A stretch of DNA of 34,703 nucleotides from Rhodospirillales bacterium. Its GTDB lineage: Bacteria > Pseudomonadota > Alphaproteobacteria > Acetobacterales > Acetobacteraceae. Within the stretch, counting starts at the first letter, position 1. Each line of letters begins with the position of its first letter. This document shows positions 7,722-14,153 of this stretch, piece after piece. The notes under the pieces are model-generated. The model saw nothing but the letters and a program-made list of their open reading frames with translations, made no database searches and was not told the origin of the DNA. A program made the translations under genes and the position numbers. The stretch lies in contig JAGWSV010000207.1 of the NCBI GenBank assembly GCA_028869315.1, positions 1 through 34,703 on the forward strand, written 5' to 3'.

Positions 7722-8975
7722 CTACAGCCGCCGCAGCATCACGATGCGGTTGGTGTTGGTGCCGCTGCGGTTGTTCGCCACCCCCCAGCACTGGGCCGTC
7801 TTGGTGAAGGCCTGGCGGTTCACCAGTACCGCCAACCGAGCGAACGGCAGCCCCTCTGCCGCCTGCCAGACCAGGCGCTCCAGCAGCACCCGCCCGCGGC
7901 GCACCTCGCCCACCTCGAAGGCGACGTGCCCGCCGGGACGCAGCAGGCGCGCCTGCTCTTCCAGCACCGCGCGGACCATGCCGGTCCAGGCGGATTCTCC
8001 GCGGAGCATCGCGATCGGCACCGCGACGGGATCGATGCCGGCGAACCAGCAGCGCAGCCAGTTGTCCTCGGCGTACTGCACGACGTCGAGGAAGGGCGGC
8101 GAGGTCACCACCAGCGCCACCGATCCGGCCGCGATCGCCGGCGTGGCGGCAGCCGGGCCGACGCACAGTTTCGCCCGTGGATGCGGCGGCGGCACGCCCT
8201 GGGCCAGCAGCCGGACAGATTTGCGGAGGATAACCGCCGCCACATCGCGCGGCGGCGGCTCCACCCCGGCCTTCGCGTTCAACCGCCGCTGCGCGGCGAT
8301 CGAGACCGCCTGATTCGGCGGCATCGTGCGGACCGAGAAGAATCCCGGCGAATGGCCGGACAGACGGTTCAGCGCCACCATGCGGATCCAGTCGTCAACC
8401 GGGTCGGGCGCCGGATCGTGCAGCTTGCAGCGCGCCTGCAGCCAGGCGCGTAGCGCCATCAGCCGGGCCAGGGTGTCCGGATGGTAGAAGGCCAGCAGGT
8501 CCTCGGGGCCGGGAGCGCCCCGATGCCACGGGATCTCGTCCAGCCGGTCGGCAATGGCGGCGATCGGCGGCGGCGCCAGGCGCGGCCGGGTCAGCAGCAC
8601 CGACAGCGGATTGACGTCGTTGCCGAGCGGGCGCCGTCCCATCAGCGCCGCCTGCAAGGGCGTCGTGCCGCGGCCCATGAACGGATCGTGCACCGCCTCG
8701 CCCGGCACGGTCAGCCGGGCGATGAAGAATTCCGGCAGTTGTGGCTTGAAGCAAGCCCGGTAGCTGATCTCGTGCAGGGCGTGGCCCTGGCGCTGGCCGG
8801 CGGTCCAGAAGGCGTTGACGAGATAGGGAATGCCGTCCTCGTCCAACGCCTCCGTCGGCGTCCCGCTGCCGGCGAAGGCGCATACGGCGTCGAGGAACGC
8901 CATCGGCGGCGCATCGGCGGCCGCGCCCCCGACCTCCGCCGGCCCGATCTCCGGCGACACCGGCGTGAACAGCAT
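7722..8975 (-). CDS. orphan DNA methyltransferase (N4-cytosine/N6-adenine type)
   Basis: 417 residues. The AdoMet-binding motif DPFMGRGTTPLQAA is near residue 97, followed by RRPLGNDVNPLS, and the catalytic motif IV TSPPF is at 291-295. This gives the order binding motif first, catalytic motif second, with about 190 residues between. SPP-type motif IV is common in N4-cytosine enzymes but also occurs in adenine enzymes. The internal RLSGHSPGFFSV and the C-terminal WGVANNRSGTNTNRIV look like conserved family signatures. No restriction endonuclease, specificity subunit or mismatch endonuclease is nearby, so it looks solitary. GGAG precedes the ATG. The recognition site cannot be read from sequence. 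Confidence 0.8.
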   Translation of the reverse strand: MLFTPVSPEIGPAEVGGAAADAPPMAFLDAVCAFAGSGTPTEALDEDGIPYLVNAFWTAGQRQGHALHEISYRACFKPQLPEFFIARLTVPGEAVHDPFMGRGTTPLQAALMGRRPLGNDVNPLSVLLTRPRLAPPPIAAIADRLDEIPWHRGAPGPEDLLAFYHPDTLARLMALRAWLQARCKLHDPAPDPVDDWIRMVALNRLSGHSPGFFSVRTMPPNQAVSIAAQRRLNAKAGVEPPPRDVAAVILRKSVRLLAQGVPPPHPRAKLCVGPAAATPAIAAGSVALVVTSPPFLDVVQYAEDNWLRCWFAGIDPVAVPIAMLRGESAWTGMVRAVLEEQARLLRPGGHVAFEVGEVRRGRVLLERLVWQAAEGLPFARLAVLVNRQAFTKTAQCWGVANNRSGTNTNRIVMLRRL

Positions 8976-9032
8976 TGCGACTCCACTTCCGCCCGCGTCC
9001 TGAATAGCGCGAAGACAACAACGGCGGGAGAG

Positions 9033-9137
9033 TCAGGCGGCGATGAAGCGGGCGATCAGCCGGTTCTCCTCGGCCGCGCGGTCCATATTCGGCAGCGAGA
9101 CCATCCGGAACCTTGGGGGGAAAGCAAAGATGCTCAT
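9033..9137 (-). CDS. small ORF of unknown function or gene remnant (34 aa)
   Basis: A 34-residue ORF, too short for the ORF track: ATG at 9137, TGA at 9033-9035, reading MSIFAFPPRFRMVSL then PNMDRAAEENRLIARFIAA. The second half is amphipathic and helix-like. A stop codon lies directly before the ATG, and the Shine-Dalgarno is weak (GGGG about 9 bases away). It sits upstream of the methyltransferase on the same strand. It may be a small gene, the tail of a decayed one, or chance. The rest of 8976-9299 shows no other gene. Confidence 0.2.
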   Translation of the reverse strand: MSIFAFPPRFRMVSLPNMDRAAEENRLIARFIAA

Positions 9138-9288
9138 CTATGCTGGCCCCAGGCATCTGGCCTTCCGGGCGCGGTTCCCGGCCGGTGCGGCAATCGCCAG
9201 GATTGCGGTCCCGAACGTCCCGCGGCCAGCCGATCCAGGCGCCCACGAACCCCGCCCCCGCCGCGCGACCTCATGCACGGCGGCTGGA

Positions 9289-9294
9289 TACAAT
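9289..9294 (+). promoter_or_regulatory. possible -10 box of a leaderless flavodoxin-like transcript
   Basis: TACAAT lies only 5 bases before the ATG at 9300. Transcription from this -10 would start at or next to the A of the start codon, giving a leaderless message. No good -35 is visible, and no Shine-Dalgarno is seen for the gene, which makes the idea reasonable but unproven. Confidence 0.25.
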
Positions 9295-9299
9295 GGCCG

Positions 9300-9791
9300 A
9301 TGAAAAGCCTTTTGATCGTGTTCCACACTGCAACCGGCGGCACGCGCCAGATGGCCTCCGCCGCCGCGCATGGCGCGGCGGCGGAGGCGCGGGTCCGCAC
9401 GCGCCTGCTTTTCGCCCATGAAGCGGGGCCGGCCGATGTCCTCGCCGCCGACGGATACATCTTTGCCACGCCGGAGAACCTGGCCGTCATGGCCGGCATG
9501 ATGAAGGATTTTTTCGACCGCACCTATTACCCGGTGCTGGACCGTATCAATGGCCGCCCCTATGCAGCCTTGATCTGCGCCGGCAGCGACGGGCGGAACG
9601 CAGCGCGCCAGGTCGCGCGCATCGCCACCGGCTGGCGGCTACGCCCGATCGCCACGCCGCTGATCGTCTGCACCCGCGCGCAGACGCCGGAGGCGATCCT
9701 GGCCCCCAAGGCGATTGGGCCCGAGGACCTCGCCCGTTGCACCGAACTCGGGGCGGCGCTTGCCGTCGGGATGGCGATGGGCATTTTCTGA
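9300..9791 (+). CDS. flavodoxin-like / NAD(P)H-dependent FMN reductase-family protein
   Basis: 163 residues starting MKSLLIVFHTATGGTRQMA. The first strand and phosphate loop (HTATGGTRQ) match the FMN-binding T-x-T-G-x-T loop of flavodoxin-like proteins. YIFATPENLAVMAGMMKDFFDR matches the segment that packs against the isoalloxazine ring in flavodoxin-fold reductases. It is probably a cytosolic FMN-binding electron carrier or quinone/flavin reductase; the partner is unknown. The start was chosen at the conserved first beta strand; the 436-residue ORF of the track is an artefactual extension. It stands alone on the plus strand, convergent with the hydroxyacid dehydrogenase 28 bases downstream. 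Confidence 0.75.
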   Translation: MKSLLIVFHTATGGTRQMASAAAHGAAAEARVRTRLLFAHEAGPADVLAADGYIFATPENLAVMAGMMKDFFDRTYYPVLDRINGRPYAALICAGSDGRNAARQVARIATGWRLRPIATPLIVCTRAQTPEAILAPKAIGPEDLARCTELGAALAVGMAMGIF

Positions 9792-9819
9792 TCGTACGGG
9801 AATCGGACCCGCTGGCGGA

Positions 9820-10779
9820 TCAGTAGCCGGCCGCGCGGTCCACGACTTCCTGCATCGGGCGCCCCTCCAAGAACCGGCCCAGATTCTCCACGAACAGCCG
9901 CGCCACGATCGCATCGCGCCGCGGATGCATGCCGCCGATATGCGGCAGCACCAGAATGCCCGCGGTGGTCCAGAACGGATGCGTCGGGGGCAACGGTTCC
10001 TGGCGGAACACGTCCAGCACCGCGCCGGCGATTCGCCTTTCCTTGACCGCGGCGATCAGATCGGCGTCGACGACCAGCGCGCCGCGGCCGAAATTGAGCA
10101 GCCAAGCCGAGGGCTTCATCGCCGCAAGCCGCTGCGCGTCGATGAAGTTCTCCGTCGCCGGCGTCGCCGGCAGCAGCGCCAGCACGAAATCCGCCTGCGC
10201 CAGCACCTCGTCGGTTCGTTCTGGTGGCACGACTTCGGCGAGCCCCGGCAGCGGCGCCGCGCTGCGGCTGGTCCCGGTCACCCGCATGCCGATCGCGGTT
10301 GCCAGCCGCGCCACCTCCCGGCCGATCGCCCCGAGTCCCAGGATCGTCAGGGTCTGCCCGTTCAGCGGCGTGGCAACCCGGCGCTGCCAGTGGCTGCGCT
10401 TCTGGTCCTCGGCGATCGCGCAAAAAGGCTTCGTCAGATGAAACAGCGCGCCGAGGATGTTCTCCGGCATCGCCTCGCGATGGGTACCGCGCGCGCAGGT
10501 CAGGGTGAGCCCCGCCGGCAGGTCGGGCAGCGCAAGCCAGCCTTCCACCCCCGCGGTCAGCGCCTGCACCCAGCGCAGTTTTTCCATCCGCGGCAGCACC
10601 CCCGGCCGCACGCCCCAGGCGAGCATCGCCTCGGCGGCGGTCAACTGGGCGTCCGACGGGGTTGCGGTGCGCCCCACCACCTCCACCGCCACCCGGCCGG
10701 CCAGGCCAGCCGCAGCGATCGCATCGACATAGGGGGCCGGCGTATCGGTCCACAGCAGTACGCGGGTCGGGTCTGGCAT
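9820..10779 (-). CDS. D-2-hydroxyacid dehydrogenase (NAD(P)-dependent)
   Basis: 319 residues. Reversible reduction of 2-oxo acids (glyoxylate, hydroxypyruvate or similar) to D-2-hydroxy acids. The Rossmann motif GLGAIG is at 148-153. Family catalytic residues are present: Arg232 in NFGRGALV, Glu261 in RQEPLP and His280 in LPHIGGMHP. SRS after the second beta strand, where an acidic residue would favour NAD, hints at NADP preference, as in GhrA-like enzymes. The ATG at 10779 gives the family N-terminus; the 386-residue ORF extends into the intergenic region. It is divergent from the RraA-like gene (162 bases between starts), so the two may share a control region. Confidence 0.88.
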   Translation of the reverse strand: MPDPTRVLLWTDTPAPYVDAIAAAGLAGRVAVEVVGRTATPSDAQLTAAEAMLAWGVRPGVLPRMEKLRWVQALTAGVEGWLALPDLPAGLTLTCARGTHREAMPENILGALFHLTKPFCAIAEDQKRSHWQRRVATPLNGQTLTILGLGAIGREVARLATAIGMRVTGTSRSAAPLPGLAEVVPPERTDEVLAQADFVLALLPATPATENFIDAQRLAAMKPSAWLLNFGRGALVVDADLIAAVKERRIAGAVLDVFRQEPLPPTHPFWTTAGILVLPHIGGMHPRRDAIVARLFVENLGRFLEGRPMQEVVDRAAGY

Positions 10780-10941
10780 GGCGGCATCCTTATCTCGTGC
10801 GCCGAGCGTAGAGACGCCGGCGCGCAAGCGCCACCTCGCCCGGCACGTTCCGGCGGCACCGGAACCCCGGCCGCCCGGCCTCTTGCCGTTGCGTGCGGCC
10901 GGTCCTAACCAGCGCCGAGACACCGGATGGAAGGACCGATC

Positions 10942-11640
10942 ATGGCGGACGACGCATCGATCATCGCGGCATTTCGGCACGTGTCCTCGGCGACCGTGAC
11001 CACCCTGCTGCTGAAGAAGGGTCTGCGCAACGTGTGGATGCGCGGGCCGAAGCCGCTGCGTCCGGACCAGCCCCGGCTCATTGGCCGCGCCTTCACGATG
11101 CGCTTCGTGCCAGCGCGCGAGGACCTCGCTACCCCGGAATCCTGGTCCTCCCCCCGCTCCACCCGCGCTGCGATCGAGGCGATGCCCGACGGCGCAATCG
11201 CCGTCGTCGACGCCATGGGCGTGACCGACGCGGGTATCTTCGGCGACATCCTGTGCGGCCGCATGGCCAAGCGCGGCCTGACGGCTCTGGTGACCGATGG
11301 CGTGGTACGCGACTTGGCCGGCGTGCTCAGCACCGGTCTGCCGGTCTGGTGCGCCGGCGCCGCCGCGCCGCCCTCGGTCGCCGGCCTGACCTTCGTGAAC
11401 TGGGACGAGCCGATCGGCTGCGGCGGCGTCGCCGTGTTCCCGAACGACTTCATCCTGGCCGACAGCGACGGCGCGGTGGTGATCCCGGCCAGCTTCGTAG
11501 ACGAAATCGTCGCCAGCGGCGCCGAACAGGAACGCCTGGAAGCCTGGATTATGGGCGAGGTGGAAAAGGGCGCGTCGCTTCCCGGCCTTTATCCGCCGAA
11601 CGCCGAGAACAAGGCGCGCTACGAAGCCAGCAAGGGCTGA
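10942..11640 (+). CDS. RraA-like protein (HMG/CHA aldolase-type oxo-acid lyase family)
   Basis: 232 residues. RraA-fold proteins include 4-hydroxy-4-methyl-2-oxoglutarate/4-carboxy-4-hydroxy-2-oxoadipate aldolases, oxaloacetate decarboxylases and the RNase E regulator RraA. The signatures are present: AGIFGDILCGRMAKRGLTALVTDG followed by VVRDL (the G-D and D-G-x-x-R-D elements that bind metal and substrate). The C-terminal extension to PNAENKARYEASKG is longer than in E. coli RraA and resembles catabolic members. The ATG at 10942 has AAGGA 6 bases upstream; an ATG at 10927 is possible. Neighbouring oxo- and hydroxy-acid enzymes favour a catabolic lyase. Substrate unknown. Confidence 0.8.
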   Translation: MADDASIIAAFRHVSSATVTTLLLKKGLRNVWMRGPKPLRPDQPRLIGRAFTMRFVPAREDLATPESWSSPRSTRAAIEAMPDGAIAVVDAMGVTDAGIFGDILCGRMAKRGLTALVTDGVVRDLAGVLSTGLPVWCAGAAAPPSVAGLTFVNWDEPIGCGGVAVFPNDFILADSDGAVVIPASFVDEIVASGAEQERLEAWIMGEVEKGASLPGLYPPNAENKARYEASKG

Positions 11641-11655
11641 GTTATAATTGGGGCA

Positions 11656-11680
11656 ATCGACCGGTGAACGAGGGGTCGAT
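11656..11680. terminator. hairpin between convergent genes
   Basis: ATCGACC (11656-11662) pairs perfectly with GGTCGAT (11674-11680) over an 11-base loop. It lies in the 51-base gap between the convergent RraA-like and GT4 genes. It has no T-run on either strand. A bidirectional terminator role is plausible from position only. Confidence 0.35.
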
Positions 11681-11691
11681 AGCCGCCGGCG

Positions 11692-12921
11692 TCACACCTC
11701 CCCGGCGCCGCTCAACCGGCGGATGAGTGCCTCGTAGCCGTCCAGGGTCGCACGCAGATCGAGGTTTCGTTCCGCATAGGCCCGCGCGCCGGCTCGCAGC
11801 CGGCGCGCGAGGCTGCGATCCTCGATCACTTCCAGCACCGTATCGGCCAGACCCTTGGGGTCGAAGAACGACACCAGCCGCCCGTTCTCCCCGTCGCTCA
11901 CGAACTCCCGCACCGGCTGCGTATCGCTGCCGATGACCGCGCAGCCGGTAGCCAGCGCTTCCCGCAACGACCAGGAGGCGACGAACGGATAGGTCAGGTA
12001 CACATGCGCGTCGCTGCGCTGCAGCAGCTTGAGGTAGGTCGCGTAGTCCAGCCGGCCGGGGAACAGCACCCGACTCAGATCGACCTTGCCGTTCAGCTCG
12101 GCGAGCAACGTCTCCTTCCAGCTTCCCTTCGGCGGCGGCGCGCCGTAGCTCACCCCGTTGCCGCCCACGATCACCACTCGCAGATCCGCCCGTGCCCGCA
12201 ACAGATGCGGCAGCGCGCGCATCATCGAATGCACCCCGCGATATGGTTCAAGGTCCCGCGCGACGTACGTGACAAGCTTCTCCCGCGGCCCGATCGTGGC
12301 GTCGCCGATCTTGAGCGATGTCCGGCGGACCTTTGCGTCCGGCTTGCAGCGGGTCAGGTCCGCCCCCTCCGGCAGCAGGGTGATCCGCTCGCGCGCCCAG
12401 TCGGGATAGGTGGAATGTTGCCATTGCGTTGGGGTCTGACCCAGCCCGCCCAGTTGCAGGGCCAGCAGGTTGACCGCGTTCTTGGCGCGGATGCGCGGAT
12501 AGTCCGCTTCCGGGGTCGGGAATTCCGGATCGAACCCGACATCGCTGTCGACGATCCGGTAATAGAACTCGCAGTAGCCGAGCAGTGGCACGCCCGGCCA
12601 GACATCCGGCAGGTTCAGCAACTCGCCCCAGCCGTGATGGCCGATGATGATGTCAGGCGTGAATCCGAGCTGCTTCAAGGTCGCCGCCGCGGTCGCCACC
12701 GTTTCGGCGCGGCGGGCGGCGGCGTCGAGATCGCGCGCCGCCAGATGGGTCTCCACCGGCGGCTGTGGCGGCCGGCGATAGGGCACGACCCGGACGCCGC
12801 CAATCCGGTTCTGGTTCGGTTCCGACAGGAATAGCACCTCATGTCGGCGCATCGCCGCCAGGTGGCGCACCAGGTGCAGGAACTGTCCTGGAAAGTTCTG
12901 GTGAACGAACAGGAACCTCAC
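11692..12921 (-). CDS. GT4-type glycosyltransferase
   Basis: 409 residues, GT-B fold. It probably transfers a sugar from a nucleotide sugar at the cytoplasmic side. The N-terminus RFLFVHQNFPGQFLHLVRHLA is a common start of this GT4 subgroup. The C-terminal donor domain is recognisable from KLVTYVARDLEPYRGVHSMM through VVIVGGN, VLFPGRLDYATYLKLLQRSDAHVYLTYPFVASWSLREALATGCAVIG. The latter carries the W-S-x-x-E-A-L-A-x-G-C region corresponding to the E-x7-E motif. A GTG at 12921 gives the family N-terminus; the ORF opens 12 codons earlier. No membrane segment. It is the last gene of the minus-strand surface/secretion block, 127 bases after the preceding gene. Sugar and acceptor unknown. Confidence 0.85.
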   Translation of the reverse strand: MRFLFVHQNFPGQFLHLVRHLAAMRRHEVLFLSEPNQNRIGGVRVVPYRRPPQPPVETHLAARDLDAAARRAETVATAAATLKQLGFTPDIIIGHHGWGELLNLPDVWPGVPLLGYCEFYYRIVDSDVGFDPEFPTPEADYPRIRAKNAVNLLALQLGGLGQTPTQWQHSTYPDWARERITLLPEGADLTRCKPDAKVRRTSLKIGDATIGPREKLVTYVARDLEPYRGVHSMMRALPHLLRARADLRVVIVGGNGVSYGAPPPKGSWKETLLAELNGKVDLSRVLFPGRLDYATYLKLLQRSDAHVYLTYPFVASWSLREALATGCAVIGSDTQPVREFVSDGENGRLVSFFDPKGLADTVLEVIEDRSLARRLRAGARAYAERNLDLRATLDGYEALIRRLSGAGEV

Positions 12922-13048
12922 GGCGCCGCCAGATTGCGCGGCGTCGCCCGGTTGCACGGCGCGGACGCGGTAGGGATCCGGGGACGCGGCGCTACAGAAT
13001 GCAGGATCATCGACTTCAACATCGCCAGGCGCAGGGTGCCGGATCAGG

Positions 13049-14065
13049 TCAGCGCGGGCGCCGCGCGGTCTTGCGTCGCGCCGGGGTGGGCGCGGCCTCC
13101 GGCGGCGGCGTAGCCGGTGCCGAGCCGCCGACCGCCCCTGGCGAGGAGGCGGATCGCAACCCGGGCGTCTGGGCGGCGCCCGCCGGCGGCGCGGCCCCGG
13201 CGGCGCGCGGAGCGATCCGGACCTGGAAGGCTTCCAGCGGCGCCCGGCTTTCCGCCTGCACGACCATCCCGCCGGGCGACGGGCCGACCAGGGAGCCGTC
13301 CACGAAGCTGGCGGTCACCTGGCATTCATGGGTGCGGGCCGCCTTGCCTTTCAGCCGCACGTTCAGACCGAGCAGCGGCAATGCCATGCCGCGGCTGCCG
13401 CAAAAGCCGCCCCCCGCCACCCAGGGCGAGAGCCAGTCGCGCCCGAGCACCGCCTGGTACTCAAGGCACTCCTCCACCGACGCGGGCAGGCCGGCGCCCG
13501 GCGCAATGCTGAACCCCTCGATGCAGAGTTTGCTGCCACGCACGCCGAGCCATTCGCCCATCCGGGCGCCAACATCGCCGGTGCTCTGCACATGCGCGAC
13601 AAGCTCGGCCGAAGCCTCCGGGGCCGACACGCGGCCGCCCGGCGGGCGCGGCGCGGCAGGTCGGACGGTCGGATCGCCGCTCAGCCGGAGCACCTGCAGG
13701 CGGGGCGCCTGCTCGGCGTGCGCATCCGGCGCCTGGTAGATCGTCACCAGGATCTGCGCCGGTCCTTGCGCCACCCGGACCAGTGCCGCGCCGTCGCCGC
13801 CACCCAGCCAGCCGTCATTGCGGAAGGTGGAGATGCTGACCACGCCCTCCCGGCCCGCCGGCGCCGCCGAGATGCGAACGCCCGGCAGTCCGGCGCTTCC
13901 CGCCACCGGGGCGCCGGGCGGCTGAAAGATGCAGAACAACCCGGCATCCAGGGTCATCAGGTGGCCGGAAACCTTGAGCTCGACAATGCGCTGCGGCGCA
14001 GGCGGAGCGCCTGCCGCGGCGGCAGCAGGAACAGGCGCGGACGCCGGGGGGGCGGCTTCGGACAT
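13049..14065 (-). CDS. uncharacterised protein with possible ChW-like repeats
   Basis: 338 residues, not recognised as a named family. In order: an Ala/Pro-rich N-terminus (1-25); a beta-rich segment (about 27-128) including STFRNDGWLGGGDGAALVRV and QILVTIYQAP; three segments resembling ChW (clostridial hydrophobic W) repeats at about 152-187 (HVQSTGD...GVRGSKLCIEGFSI), 199-237 (EYQAVLGRDWLSPWVAGGG...LLGLNVRL) and 246-285 (ending APLEAFQVRI); and a Pro/Ala tail ending in basic RRKTARRPR. The pattern Y-x-A...W..W...G...G..G....L.G...V.L is my alignment by eye. No signal peptide or membrane segment is seen. It lies between two glycosyltransferase genes on the same strand, 88 bases from the upstream one, suggesting a role with glycosylated surface material. 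Real gene likely; function unknown. Confidence 0.7.
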   Translation of the reverse strand: MSEAAPPASAPVPAAAAAGAPPAPQRIVELKVSGHLMTLDAGLFCIFQPPGAPVAGSAGLPGVRISAAPAGREGVVSISTFRNDGWLGGGDGAALVRVAQGPAQILVTIYQAPDAHAEQAPRLQVLRLSGDPTVRPAAPRPPGGRVSAPEASAELVAHVQSTGDVGARMGEWLGVRGSKLCIEGFSIAPGAGLPASVEECLEYQAVLGRDWLSPWVAGGGFCGSRGMALPLLGLNVRLKGKAARTHECQVTASFVDGSLVGPSPGGMVVQAESRAPLEAFQVRIAPRAAGAAPPAGAAQTPGLRSASSPGAVGGSAPATPPPEAAPTPARRKTARRPR

Positions 14066-14153
14066 GCAGGCTTTCGTTCCCGTACGGCGCAGGTCAGCGG
14101 CATGCGCTCGACCTGGATGCCCATGACACCCAGGCCGGCTCCGCAGATCGCGA

